Notes: generated from the letters alone by a model not told the origin. A stretch of 64,000 bases of DNA from Alishewanella jeotgali KCTC 22429 (GCF_000245735.1 NZ_AHTH01000037.1:1-64000); one strand, 5' to 3'; positions 44,162-53,721 are shown, counted from the first letter of the stretch. Translations and numbers: made by a program.

Positions 44162-45079
44162 CGACAGTGAGCCGCGACTTTCGGTGTAATCTGCGCTATC
44201 GAGGATGGACTGAAAATCACCGAACTCCAGTTTGCTAATCAGGGCAAAGTGCTCTGACAGCCCCAGTTGCCATTGCAGATCCAGCTGACGTTGCAAGTCG
44301 TTACGGGCAGCTGCAGTATTGGCCACACTATGGCTCTGATACTGGCGCCGGGCGACACGGGCGCCAAACTGCAGTTGCTGCGGCAAGGTCCAGGCGGTAA
44401 AGCGGGTCGACATTTTCAGTTGCACGGCCGGTGCCTGGTAGCGGAACTCAGTGGCATCGGCGGCCTCCCAATCGTAACGCAGGCCCAGGCTGATAAAGCG
44501 CTGACCATCAGCACTAAACCAGAAACTGTCGGCACTAAGGCTACGTGTTTGGGCATCACGGCCATTGATGTTATCGAAACGCTTTTGGCCAAGTGTTAGT
44601 GCCGGGCGCAGATACCAGGTATCACTGGCACTGTGCATCGCGTAGACACTGCTTTGGGTTAAGGTTAAAAAGGGAGCAGACGCCAAGCGTGCATCGGCAT
44701 GGTACAGGTTGATGCCTAAGCTGGTGGCACCCAATTGATACTGGCTGTCTAAAAAGGCCAGCTGCAATCTGAGATTATAGTCGTCCGCATTTTGATACTG
44801 TTTATCCTGCAGCGAATAGCCAGCAAACACTTGTAGCTTATCAGTGGCTTGCCAGCTGGCATTGACATCGGCTTCCAGCAAACGGGCATTATCGGAGCGG
44901 CCACTGGCCTGGTTTAATTCACTGACATTGACGTTAGATTGATATTCTAACCCCGCCCGCACCTTACCGGAAAAACCCCAGGCCGGTGCGGCGGACTCTG
45001 TAGTTTGTGCCGCCAGCGCCGGGGTAAGCAGCAGGCTCAGCAGGGCGGTAGCGGGCAAAGTATGGCGAAAGCATAACAT
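44144..45079 (-). CDS. Outer-membrane beta-barrel protein, 311 aa
   Basis: Signal peptide (ALLSLLLTPALAAQ, about residues 12-25), then beta-rich sequence with alternating aromatic residues (VRAGLEYQSNVNVSE, LQVFAGYSLQDKQY) and the C-terminal LSLQLSF signal for BAM insertion. The pattern is like the barrel of surface lipoprotein assembly modifier proteins (DUF560), but there is no TPR part. It lies 51 bases downstream of the Ala-rich gene on the same strand, so the two form an operon. Confidence 0.8.
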   Translation of the reverse strand: MLCFRHTLPATALLSLLLTPALAAQTTESAAPAWGFSGKVRAGLEYQSNVNVSELNQASGRSDNARLLEADVNASWQATDKLQVFAGYSLQDKQYQNADDYNLRLQLAFLDSQYQLGATSLGINLYHADARLASAPFLTLTQSSVYAMHSASDTWYLRPALTLGQKRFDNINGRDAQTRSLSADSFWFSADGQRFISLGLRYDWEAADATEFRYQAPAVQLKMSTRFTAWTLPQQLQFGARVARRQYQSHSVANTAAARNDLQRQLDLQWQLGLSEHFALISKLEFGDFQSILDSADYTESRGSLSLQLSF

Positions 45080-45130
45080 GGGAATACTCCTGCAAAAGCG
45101 AGCCCTGCAGCGGGCAGGGCCCGGTGCATA

Positions 45131-45826
45131 TTACAGACCGGTGGTCAGCCGCAGGCTGTTCCGAACGCTGTTCGAGACTTCAGCGTTAACAGCCTGATTG
45201 ACGTTTTGCAGCACTTCAGCGCTGGCAGCTTGCTGCACCAACTGGTTGGCTGAACCCTGAACCTGCTGTTGCACTGCCTGGCTGACATTCGCAGTAACGG
45301 CCCCGGCCGTTTGTTGAGCGGCCTCTGCACTGCCTGACGCCAAACCTTGCACCTGAGAGCTCACCGTCAGCGCATTGGCAACGGTGCTGGCCGCATCAAT
45401 ACTGGCTACCGCCTCGGTTACCGTGGCAGTGGGTAGCTCAGGCAGAGCCGGCTGTGTCATAGCTTTGTCTGCCAGCAGGTCGGTTAAGCCCAGTGCCAGC
45501 TCACCTTCACTTTCAGTGTTGGTGTCGGTTGCTGCATCGGCGTTACCGGCAATGGTAGTAGGTACTGCAACGGTTTCTTCATCTGCTGGCTCGGAGTCAG
45601 CACCAGGCAGGGTATTGGGTGTGCTGACCGAAGCAGTGGCAGAGGCCTGGGTATTGCTACTTTGGCTAGCTTGCGCATTGGCAGAACCGCTTTGCGCCTG
45701 GCCAGCAGATGCAGACATCGCGGTTTGAGCCGATGTTTGAGTGCTGACACTCAGGCTAACATCCGCCAGCGCCAGGGTAGAAAAACAGGCTAAAGCAATT
45801 AATGATGGTTTAAATACTGTTTTCAT
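45131..45826 (-). CDS. Exported Ala/Ser/Gln/Thr-rich low-complexity protein, 231 aa
   Basis: A signal peptide (cut after LALA, near residue 22) precedes a nearly disordered chain of Ala, Ser, Gln, Thr (for example SAGQAQSGSANAQASQSSN), an acidic middle (PADEETVAVP) and a helical C-terminus (QAVQQQVQGSANQLVQQAAS). No cysteine is seen. It is the first gene of a two-gene unit with the beta-barrel, suggesting that the barrel exports or anchors it. No family recognised; a surface or matrix protein is a guess. Confidence 0.75.
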   Translation of the reverse strand: MKTVFKPSLIALACFSTLALADVSLSVSTQTSAQTAMSASAGQAQSGSANAQASQSSNTQASATASVSTPNTLPGADSEPADEETVAVPTTIAGNADAATDTNTESEGELALGLTDLLADKAMTQPALPELPTATVTEAVASIDAASTVANALTVSSQVQGLASGSAEAAQQTAGAVTANVSQAVQQQVQGSANQLVQQAASAEVLQNVNQAVNAEVSNSVRNSLRLTTGL

Positions 45827-45970
45827 GATCGTTTCCTCTTTTTGTCACACTGACACCGAGGTAACGGATCAAAACACTATTTTATTCCCGTTTTTTTGAA
45901 ACTTATCCAGACATCTCAGGCAGTGGCATAAGGCATAACTGCCACTGCTCGGGATGAAAGACAATCCTGC

Positions 45971-48661
45971 TTAACGCAGGGCGCCGGCGTGTGCGGCGCC
46001 GCGGAATACGGCGTTGATATACAGCAGGTGCATACCATCGACGTAAGCGCGGAAGTTTGGCTCCTGGGTAAAGGCAATCACCTGGCCACGGCCGTGCGAC
46101 TGCACCATCACCAGCGGTTTATGCGCTATTTGCTGGCGGTTTTCTTCCCACACAAAGCCACCGGCCAGAAGATCTTTAGGGGCGGCGAAATTAACCACAT
46201 TGCGGCCATCGTTAATCCGCAGCGGCTGGTAAATATGGTTGCCAACATAGAGGCTGCGTACCTGTTCGGCGATACCGGCGGTTAGCCAATGGTTTTGATC
46301 AACCACAGCATTGGCAATAAAGCCCGGCACCCAGTCCGGATCGGCCTGATACGGCTTTAACATCTGCTCGAACTCACGGTATTCCGCCAACACCCGGCCT
46401 GGCACTCTTGCTTCGCTGGCAGGTTTATCCTGCTCACTAACCTGATACTCGCGCTTGCTGCTTAGCAGTGGCTTATCGCCTTCCAGCAAATAGCTGGTGG
46501 CATTGCCAAGGGTGATCAGTACACCACCACGCTGCACAAACTGGCGTAAATTCTCGCTGCCGACACTCCCCAGTGCCTGCTGATAACTGCCAGCACCTGT
46601 CGCCGGTAGAATCAGCACCTGATAACGGCTTAGATCGGCACTGCGTAGCTGCGCCGGGCGAATTGCCGTGACCGGATAACCGATACCACGCTCCAGTACA
46701 AAGCGGGCACTGCCGGCACTGAGCGGATTCGTCGGCTCATCCCACAGCATCGCGACATTAATCTTTGGCACAGCCGGCACATTAAAGGAGCCAAAGTTCG
46801 GCCCCTCCGTTACCCAGCTGTTATCCAGCCCCTGTACCCTGGCGCCGCTTTGCTGTGCCAGTTGTTGTACCTTGGTGGTTAAGTCAGCCGGATTATCGGC
46901 ACGGCTTAATACCAGGGTGCCGGCCGGGTAACGCTGACCATTCTGATGCGTAAAGGGCAGATCACTGCTGCGTAGCATTAACCCCTGTTGCAGTGCTGCG
47001 CTTAAAAAGCGCGCCGCCGCCATATCGCCCCAAGGCACGACAAAGCCGTAGCGTGCATCCGGGTTACTAACGCTACCGGCGATCAGGGTATCCGGGCCCA
47101 CCACAGTGGTATTAACCCGCGGTGCCTGATTACAGCGCTGCATTTCCAGGTTATACATCAATGGTAACGACCAGGCGGTAACATCGTAAATCTGATCCGG
47201 CAGGTTATTGGCGCGGCGCTGCTCCTGTTTCTCTAAAAAGGCTTTATCCATCGGCACCGTATCATCGAGCAGGGTGCGCATTAAATGGTAGCTCGGCTGA
47301 TTGGTGCGAATAAGATAACTGCCCGCCTGATAGTCTTTGCCACAGGCACGAAACGCCTGCTGCGCCTGCTCTACTTTAATGCCATGCTGGGTTAGCACGC
47401 CCATCAGTTTCTGATGGCCGGCCAGATCGCGCTCGGCAGCAAAGATAAAGCTACGCAGGCCATCTTTTTCGCCCTGTGCCGCCGCAGTTTTGCGGTACTG
47501 ATAAAAGTTTTGCAGTAAGGTACTGGCCTGCTGGCTGGCGGTTTCCAGCGTGGCTTTAAAGGCGACAAAATTACGCTGAATACCATCGGCAAATGTCAGG
47601 ATCTGGCCATCCTGCATCCGGTAATGATGGCCGCGTGCTGAGGCCATCTCATAAGTCATCGATACGCTGCCGTAATACAGCGGCCAGCTGGCGCCATAGC
47701 CGGGGTAAAAGGCATCGAAAATCTCGCGGGTAAAGTAGTGATAGCCCAGCTCGTCAAACCATTTGGCATTATTCTGGCCCACCTTACTCAGCACCTGGCG
47801 CTGGCTGGTCTGAATATGCGGGTTGTAGGGCTCGGCCTCAGGGCTAAAGTAATATCCCATATCGCCGCCCATTTCATGCGAGTCGACAAACAGCAGCGGA
47901 TACATTTGCTGCAGTGCTTTCACGCGGCTGGCGGTTTCCGGTTGGGTTAACGAAATCCAGTCGCGGTTCATATCAAACAGGTAATGGTTGGTACGGCCAT
48001 TGGGCCAGGGCTCGTTGTGCTCGGCCGACAACCGATCCGGCGAATGCTCCAGGCCTACTGTGGCATAGTAACGGCTTACAAAACGGTGATGGCCATCCGG
48101 GTTTTGCAGCGGGTCGATATAGACCAGGGTGTTGCTTAATATTTGCTGGGTCAGGGCGCTTTGGTCAGCCAGTAAATGATAAGCCAGCGCCATAGCGGCA
48201 TCGGCCGGGCTAATTTCGTTGCCGTGCAGGCTACCGGCAATCCAGACACTGGCCGGCAGGCTGGCGATCAGCTGTTTGGCTTCTGGCTCACTCAGACTTG
48301 CAGGCGCTGCAAGTTTACGCATCCCGGCTTCAATTTTGGCCAGCTGGCTGATATTGCTGCTACTGCCAATTACCGCATAAAATAGTGGCCGGCCCTGCCA
48401 GCTTTTGCCATAGTGCACCAGCTTAACCTTCTGCGGATAACGGCTGGCCAGTTGCTCAAAAAAGCGGGATATCGCCGCCGGCTCTGAAATGCGCTCACCA
48501 AATTGATGGCCCAGTAATTCCGGCACCGGGCTGATATCCGGCCGGTAATCACTTTGTGGAAAGTACGGCACCGGCTGGGCGGTGCTTATGTCAGCAGCTG
48601 AGGCAACACAAGTTAAGGCTGCCAAACTGGCAGTAAGCAAGCTGGTATAAAATAAGCGCAT
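45971..48661 (-). CDS. Secreted M14-family zinc carboxypeptidase, 896 aa
   Basis: Signal peptide at residues 1-22. The M14 domain (about 50-390) shows the zinc ligands in SLHGNEIS (His, Glu) and VDSHEMGG (His), and the catalytic Glu in MTYEMAS. A long C-terminal part (about 400-896) holds a glutamine-amidotransferase-like or similar alpha/beta fold (YQVLILPATGAG, VLITLGNATSYLL). It should trim peptides outside the cytoplasm. It is a single gene, 145 bases from the Ala-rich gene. Confidence 0.9.
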   Translation of the reverse strand: MRLFYTSLLTASLAALTCVASAADISTAQPVPYFPQSDYRPDISPVPELLGHQFGERISEPAAISRFFEQLASRYPQKVKLVHYGKSWQGRPLFYAVIGSSSNISQLAKIEAGMRKLAAPASLSEPEAKQLIASLPASVWIAGSLHGNEISPADAAMALAYHLLADQSALTQQILSNTLVYIDPLQNPDGHHRFVSRYYATVGLEHSPDRLSAEHNEPWPNGRTNHYLFDMNRDWISLTQPETASRVKALQQMYPLLFVDSHEMGGDMGYYFSPEAEPYNPHIQTSQRQVLSKVGQNNAKWFDELGYHYFTREIFDAFYPGYGASWPLYYGSVSMTYEMASARGHHYRMQDGQILTFADGIQRNFVAFKATLETASQQASTLLQNFYQYRKTAAAQGEKDGLRSFIFAAERDLAGHQKLMGVLTQHGIKVEQAQQAFRACGKDYQAGSYLIRTNQPSYHLMRTLLDDTVPMDKAFLEKQEQRRANNLPDQIYDVTAWSLPLMYNLEMQRCNQAPRVNTTVVGPDTLIAGSVSNPDARYGFVVPWGDMAAARFLSAALQQGLMLRSSDLPFTHQNGQRYPAGTLVLSRADNPADLTTKVQQLAQQSGARVQGLDNSWVTEGPNFGSFNVPAVPKINVAMLWDEPTNPLSAGSARFVLERGIGYPVTAIRPAQLRSADLSRYQVLILPATGAGSYQQALGSVGSENLRQFVQRGGVLITLGNATSYLLEGDKPLLSSKREYQVSEQDKPASEARVPGRVLAEYREFEQMLKPYQADPDWVPGFIANAVVDQNHWLTAGIAEQVRSLYVGNHIYQPLRINDGRNVVNFAAPKDLLAGGFVWEENRQQIAHKPLVMVQSHGRGQVIAFTQEPNFRAYVDGMHLLYINAVFRGAAHAGALR

Positions 48662-48793
48662 AGGTTCCCGCGAAGTTATCGTGTTTTTTGCTTACCTTAG
48701 GCGCAGCAGGGCAGCGGCACAAGAGGCCGCACTGTGGATTGCGACCAGTGGCTGCTGTAAACGGTTAGCAGGTTGTACGGGGTATTAGTGCAC

Positions 48794-49120
48794 TCAGTCG
48801 TTAGTTAAGTGTGGTATCAGACTCTCCAGCTCAGCACGCTGTCTTGGCAAAACAGCGAGCTCCAAACCTAATAATTTAAAGTAACTGCGTAAATTATCTA
48901 AGCGAGGATTGCCATTATCATTCTCAATGTCACTTACAACTTGCCGGCTAAGTCCGGTAAGCTTACAAACCTGAGTTTGTGACATTTTTAAACCTTGACT
49001 CCGCAGTGTTTTGGCAAGCTCGCCTAGCGTAATAGTTCCGGCAAGCATTTGTTTCAATAGAGTGTTTTTTAATGCAAATCTGTCGGCATTACTGGCGTTG
49101 TCTCCTTTGGTCGTACTCAT
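48794..49120 (-). CDS. hipB: HipB-like XRE-family antitoxin, 108 aa
   Basis: The XRE helix-turn-helix (about residues 42-97, with MSQTQVCKLTGLSRQVVSDIE) is intact. I place the start at ATG 49120, in an ATGA overlap with the stop of the broken hipA; a GTG at 49135 is possible. It is the antitoxin partner of that toxin remnant. Order hipA-hipB is the reverse of the locus at 3304-3558. With no working toxin beside it, it may survive as a regulator or as a relic. Confidence 0.85.
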   Translation of the reverse strand: MSTTKGDNASNADRFALKNTLLKQMLAGTITLGELAKTLRSQGLKMSQTQVCKLTGLSRQVVSDIENDNGNPRLDNLRSYFKLLGLELAVLPRQRAELESLIPHLTND

Positions 49121-50002
49121 TTTAACAATCCCCACTTGTTTAATCGTTGTTCTAGATGTGTAAACCCCATCACAGGCATTTTCAAAATGCTATCTGGAAC
49201 ACCCCTTGCAGCCAAACGGGCTGGCAAGTCTACTAATTGATCGGCGAGTTGGCGTAATGCCTGCTTAAAACCGTCAGGATCGCCGTAGCACTCCAGACGC
49301 TCGCATAATTCGAGCCAGGCGATATCACCTGCTTTCTCGATTTGATTGCTCCAATTCGTGGTGCGTACCACAATCTCTGGATCGGCTTTCATAGGTGCAA
49401 AGTCGTATATCCAGATAATGTAGATCAGGCTCGTTATCAGACTGCAAGGGGTCGATCCAAACTTCACGCCGCTGGTTAAGCCTCACGAGTAGTTTGGGAG
49501 CAGCTCCACCAGCACCGGTTGCGCCACCCGAAACGGCACCTCGTTGGCGTGCATAGGTTAAAAAGTCATGATCACGTTCAACAACGGCGGCTTGCTCAAA
49601 GCGCAAATCAGCTAATTGCTCAGACAACGCCGTTATTGATTCTTTCAAGCGTAAATTACCAACGGGGGCGATAGTACCTGATTTTAACAACTCAAGATCC
49701 TGTTGAGCGCTGGACGCTTGTTGCAAATTTAACAGATCTAACCAGAGTTTCCGGGCATAGCCCATCGGCATAATATCTTCAAATATCGCCGGCCAACTTT
49801 TGAAAGCATGGATATCCATAGGGTTAACAGGGTAAAGTGCTGAAAAGCTTCGTGCCCCGGCTTCATCAAAGTACAAGGCAGCGTAGTCGAACAGAGGCTG
49901 TAATGTTACACGACCTAGCCGACCAGCTTCCGGTTTGTCCAGGCTGATATGATAGGCATCATGCCAATGGCCATCGTTAAATGCTTGTAAGGTAAGTTGC
50001 AT
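49117..50002 (-). pseudogene. hipA: HipA toxin gene broken by an internal, frame-shifting deletion
   Basis: The N-terminal part (from ATG 50002; MQLTLQAFNDGHWHDAYH...) keeps HipA hallmarks up to GGAAPKLLVRLNQRREVW. At about 49410-49425 the frame is lost, and the C-terminal part continues in another frame with WIYDFAPMKADPEIVVRTT, the metal-binding segment typical of HipA, to the stop at 49117. The segment between, with the catalytic Asp/Asn loop, is missing. So the reading frame is a fused remnant of about 290 codons in place of about 430. It is not a functional kinase. Confidence 0.85.
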
Positions 50003-50042
50003 AGAAAATCCTTACCAGTTGGAGGTGGTGTCTAATATAGCC

Positions 50043-50073
50043 GACAAAAACTGGATTTGTGTAGGTTTTTGTC
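50043..50073. promoter_or_regulatory. Inverted repeat upstream of the broken hipA
   Basis: GACAAAAAC (50043-50051) and GTTTTTGTC (50065-50073) are exact inverted copies with 13 bases between, 41 bases before the hipA start. They are the likely operator of the still intact HipB-like repressor. Confidence 0.6.
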
Positions 50074-50216
50074 TGAAATATTAGTCAAAAACCCAAGGTT
50101 TTTCTAATTTTGTCTAGCAAGTTAGTCATTGAGTGAGTGTAAACGTAAGTACACCGGAACTTGTCACACCACTATTACTCCAAGTTGCTACTAACGTCAG
50201 TAAACGGAGCAAACCT

Positions 50217-50714
50217 ATGTTAAAGGTAAAACCGATGGAAAAAATCTTACAAAGCAGCCGTATTCTGGTGCTACTGACGATAGTGGTTTGTGCTGCCGCC
50301 GCTTGCTTGCTGTATCTGAGCAGTGTGGTGATTGTGTATAACATTATTTGGGAAACCCTAAGCCAACTGCCCGATACCGCCGATTTAGGCAAAAGGTTGG
50401 CAGTAAAAATGCTGAAAGTACTGGATATCTTACTGATCGCATTAACCTTTCAGATTATTGCCACCGGCCTGTACCGGCTGTTTCTGGGCGATGTGGACAA
50501 TCTCGACAAAGGCTTACTCAAAGCCATGGATATCAAAAACTTCCATGATCTAAAAATTACCTTGATGCAGGTCGCCAGCGTCATTATGGTGATTCTGTTT
50601 CTGGAACAAGCAGTAGAAGTCGGCGCTACGCTGGAAACCCTGTACTTTGGCCTGGCCATCGCCGTAGTGGTGCTGGCCAGTGTATTTGCGGCAAAGCAGA
50701 TGCGGCATTCTTAA
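50217..50714 (+). CDS. YqhA/UPF0114-family membrane protein, 165 aa
   Basis: Four hydrophobic segments: ILVLLTIVVCAAAACLLYL, LDILLIALTFQIIATGLY, VASVIMVILFLEQAV and LAIAVVVLASVFAA. The soluble link LGDVDNLDKGLLKAMDIKN and the pattern SSRILVLLTIV fit the YqhA (UPF0114) family of unknown function. I chose ATG 50217, preceded by GGAG, over 50133; 50235 is possible. It is a single gene next to the broken hipA. Confidence 0.8.
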   Translation: MLKVKPMEKILQSSRILVLLTIVVCAAAACLLYLSSVVIVYNIIWETLSQLPDTADLGKRLAVKMLKVLDILLIALTFQIIATGLYRLFLGDVDNLDKGLLKAMDIKNFHDLKITLMQVASVIMVILFLEQAVEVGATLETLYFGLAIAVVVLASVFAAKQMRHS

Positions 50715-50812
50715 TGTGAGCCGGTAAATTTTCCGACAAAGATTGCACTGACTGGGCGTAGCTGCTACAAAGACCTAAAGTAGCAGCGACAACAACGGCT
50801 TAGCTATCCTCA

Positions 50813-52507
50813 ATGAGCAAAACTATCGATATTTATCATCAGCAAGCTGAGCTTTTTGCCGCCCAGTATGATGCGCTAAGTTTTGAACAGGTGCATCAGA
50901 GTTGGCAAACTTACTGGCCGAAAGAACAATTGGTGCTCGATATCGGTGCCGGCAGTGGCCGAGATGCATTCTGGCTGGCCGCGCAAGGCAATCAGGTTAT
51001 CGCCGTGGAGCCGGCAGAGGATCTGCGCCGGCTGGGGCAGTTAAAAACCAGTGCCGCGCTGGCTCCCAAAGTGCAATGGCTCTCTGATAGTTTGCCGGAG
51101 CTGAAAGCGACCTATCAGCTCAATCTGCGTTTTAATACTATTTTGCTGAGCGCAGTCTGGATGCATATCAGTCCGTCAGAGCGGCAGCGCACCTTTCGAA
51201 AAATAGCCAACTTATTGGCCCCTGGCGGCCACTTTGTTCTCAGCTTGCGCTATGGCGACTTTAGCGATCATCGGGCTGCTTATCCGGTTTCGGTAGATGA
51301 AATCAATGAGCTGGCCAGCAAATTTGGTTTAGTGCTTAAACATCTCTCCGCGCGAACTGCCGATGCCGGCGGTCGGGTTGATGTTGCATGGCAGACGCTG
51401 GTACTGACGCTACCGGATGACGGTAGTGGCAGCCTGAGTAAAGTGCGGCACATTGTAGTTAACGACAACAAATCCTCGACTTACAAGCTGGCGCTATTAC
51501 GTACCCTGGTGCGGATCGCCGAGGCGCATCCTGGCGCCGTTATTGACCGGCAAGATGGGCAGGTAGGCATTGCACTGGGTTTAGTTGCCTTATATTGGAT
51601 CCGCTTGTTTAAGCGTCTGGTCGATAGCGATATGCAGCAGAACGCTGATCCGGCGAAAGGCTTAGGTTTCGTAAAGCCGGATGGCTGGGGCAAGCTTGCC
51701 AAACTCACCGCTGATGATTTCGCGATCGGTAACTTTTATACCGGTGAGGAAGCTCAGGCGCTGCAACAACTGTTTTCGGATACGCTCAGCACCATAAAGG
51801 CGGGGCCTGTTACCTATATCTGGCAGGGCGAGAAGAGTAATACGCTATTCCGGATGGAGCGCCATAAAGTAGCAAAACTCAGCCATCTATTGATTGATCG
51901 CGATTTCCTGGCAAGTTTCGGCTGCTTTGTTTTAAGCGAGGATCTCTGGAATTGCTTCCGCCAGTACGGCTGCTGGATTGAGCCGTTACTGGTTCAGCAA
52001 TGGATTGCCGAGATGCAAAAGTATCAACGTAATGCTGAGCGACAAATCTCTCTCGAAAGCTATCATAACCAGCTGCGTTGGCTGGATCAGCAGCATGATA
52101 CTCGACTGGTGCGGCAGAAAGTTGCAGGACTGCGTAGCAGCGGTGCTCAGGTATGTAGTGTCTGGAGTGGGACGCCACTCTACAGTTTTGATATTGACCA
52201 CTGTGTACCCTTTAGCTATTGGCCAAATAATGATCTGTGGAATTTGCTGCCGGCCAGTCAGGCCGAAAATCGCAAAAAGCGCGACCGGCTACCGAGTCAA
52301 AGCCGGATGCAGCATTGCGCCAACCATATTCAGGATTGGTGGCGGCAAGCCTGGCAAACCGATGCGGAACAACAACGTTTTTTTATCGAGGCAGGGCTTT
52401 CCCTGCCAAATATCAGCCCGGGTTGTCGGGATTTCGCCGAAGTGCTGTATGCGATGCAACTACAAATGGTCGGTATTAAACAACGGCTGCAAGTCGCTGA
52501 ATGGTAA
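50813..52507 (+). CDS. Fusion of a class I methyltransferase and an HNH endonuclease, 564 aa
   Basis: Residues 1-210 are a Rossmann SAM-dependent methyltransferase: motif I VLDIGAGSGR (41-50), acidic motif II AVEPAED near 64, LLSAVWMHIS near 113, and LAPGGHFVLSL near 140. No NPPY/DPPY motif is present, so it is not a standard DNA amino-methyltransferase. Residues about 215-420 are helical (STYKLALLRTLVRIAE). An HNH-like nuclease follows: DIDHCVPFSY (Asp462-His463), NLLP (Asn477) and AENRKKRDRLP. The C-terminus is intact. A defence role is suggested by the nuclease but not shown. The start ATG follows an AT-rich gap. Confidence 0.8.
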   Translation: MSKTIDIYHQQAELFAAQYDALSFEQVHQSWQTYWPKEQLVLDIGAGSGRDAFWLAAQGNQVIAVEPAEDLRRLGQLKTSAALAPKVQWLSDSLPELKATYQLNLRFNTILLSAVWMHISPSERQRTFRKIANLLAPGGHFVLSLRYGDFSDHRAAYPVSVDEINELASKFGLVLKHLSARTADAGGRVDVAWQTLVLTLPDDGSGSLSKVRHIVVNDNKSSTYKLALLRTLVRIAEAHPGAVIDRQDGQVGIALGLVALYWIRLFKRLVDSDMQQNADPAKGLGFVKPDGWGKLAKLTADDFAIGNFYTGEEAQALQQLFSDTLSTIKAGPVTYIWQGEKSNTLFRMERHKVAKLSHLLIDRDFLASFGCFVLSEDLWNCFRQYGCWIEPLLVQQWIAEMQKYQRNAERQISLESYHNQLRWLDQQHDTRLVRQKVAGLRSSGAQVCSVWSGTPLYSFDIDHCVPFSYWPNNDLWNLLPASQAENRKKRDRLPSQSRMQHCANHIQDWWRQAWQTDAEQQRFFIEAGLSLPNISPGCRDFAEVLYAMQLQMVGIKQRLQVAEW

Positions 52508-52610
52508 GCCGCCATATCCTGATCTGGCACAAGCTTAGCGCGACAAAAATACTGGCACTGCCATAGCAGCAGGAGTAGATTAAACTCGATATCGTTTTTG
52601 GTGAGTTTTT

Positions 52611-52824
52611 ATGACCGCATCCAAAGCAGTAACCGAAGCCCAGCCTGCCAGTACTTCGAAAACCACTACCACTAGGTGAGCAGGTGGAACAGAGACAAGC
52701 GCTATACCGGGTGTATGCGGCTTACCCCACCGAGTTAGCCTTTGCCCGCCAGGCTTGTCAGCGCAGCCTGGGTTACCGGATTGGCGCCCCTGAGTTGCTG
52801 CTGCCACTGCAGTTGGAGTATTAA
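52611..52824 (+). pseudogene. Remnant of a thymidine/AMP phosphorylase-family gene
   Basis: From 52675 to 52824 the frame GEQVEQRQALYRVYAAYP...LAFARQ matches the C-terminus of thymidine phosphorylase-family proteins that usually precede a PRPP synthase. It is followed 3 bases later by the PRPP synthase start. About 60 bases upstream, an ATG at 52611 with GGTGAG in front opens a 22-codon frame that stops at 52679 in another frame. I take this as the N- and C-terminal stubs of one gene after a large deletion. Confidence 0.6.
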
Positions 52825-52827
52825 AGT

Positions 52828-53721
52828 ATGTCGGTATTTGTATTATGCGCACCGGACGAGGTGCAGGCAGCGAACCGTTTAGCCGACGCCGCCGGTTTAC
52901 CGTTAATCAGTTATCAGCTGCATCATTTTCCCGATGCCGAGTTAAAACTTACCCTGCCGCTTGCTGAAGCCGTACCCCGTGAGCTGGTGCTGTACCGAAG
53001 CCTGGATAAGCCTAACGATAAACTGGTGGAGCTGCTGCTGATCGCCCGTCATGCCCGGTTACAGGGCGTGCAGAAAATCTGGCTGGTGGCACCTTATCTG
53101 GCCTATATGCGGCAGGATATTGCTTTTAATCCGGGTGAAATTGTCAGCCAGAAAATTATCGGCCAGTTTTTAGCCGAGCTGTTTGATGGCGTTATTACTG
53201 TCGATCCGCATCTGCACCGTATCAGCGAATTAAGCGAAGCCATTCCACAAGGTGCGGCGATAGCACTCAGTGGTGCGCCGCGTTTGGCCGAGCTGATTGC
53301 CAGCAAACATAGTCGGCCGCTGTTAATTGGCCCCGATGCCGAAGCCCTGCAATGGGTGGCGCTGGCGGCTGAGCACATTCATTGTGATTATGCAGTCTGT
53401 AACAAGGTGCGGCATGGTGATACGCAGGTTGATATTGCCTTACCCGATATCAGGGTGCAGGGTCGCAATGTGGTGCTAATGGACGATGTCGCCAGCTCCG
53501 GCCGTACCCTGGCGGGCGCCTGTAGCAAGTTATTAGCTGCTGGTGCTGCCTCAGTCGATGTGGCCGTTACCCATGCACTCTTTGCCGGCGATGCGCTCGA
53601 GGTGATTAAGGCCGCCGGTGTCGGCGAAGTCTGGAGTACCGATTGTATCGCCCATGCCAGCAATGCTATTAGTATGGCGCCGCTGCTGGCAGCAGAACTG
53701 AACAAGCTACTTACCCGCTGA
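52828..53721 (+). CDS. Ribose-phosphate pyrophosphokinase (PRPP synthase), 297 aa
   Basis: It makes PRPP from ribose 5-phosphate and ATP. Motifs seen are the YMRQDIAFNPGE segment, VDPHLHR near residue 132 and the PRPP loop VVLMDDVASSGRTLAG near residue 215. A normal length for the family. The position after a thymidine phosphorylase remnant suggests a nucleoside salvage unit, now partly lost; the main prs of the cell is probably elsewhere. Confidence 0.92.
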   Translation: MSVFVLCAPDEVQAANRLADAAGLPLISYQLHHFPDAELKLTLPLAEAVPRELVLYRSLDKPNDKLVELLLIARHARLQGVQKIWLVAPYLAYMRQDIAFNPGEIVSQKIIGQFLAELFDGVITVDPHLHRISELSEAIPQGAAIALSGAPRLAELIASKHSRPLLIGPDAEALQWVALAAEHIHCDYAVCNKVRHGDTQVDIALPDIRVQGRNVVLMDDVASSGRTLAGACSKLLAAGAASVDVAVTHALFAGDALEVIKAAGVGEVWSTDCIAHASNAISMAPLLAAELNKLLTR

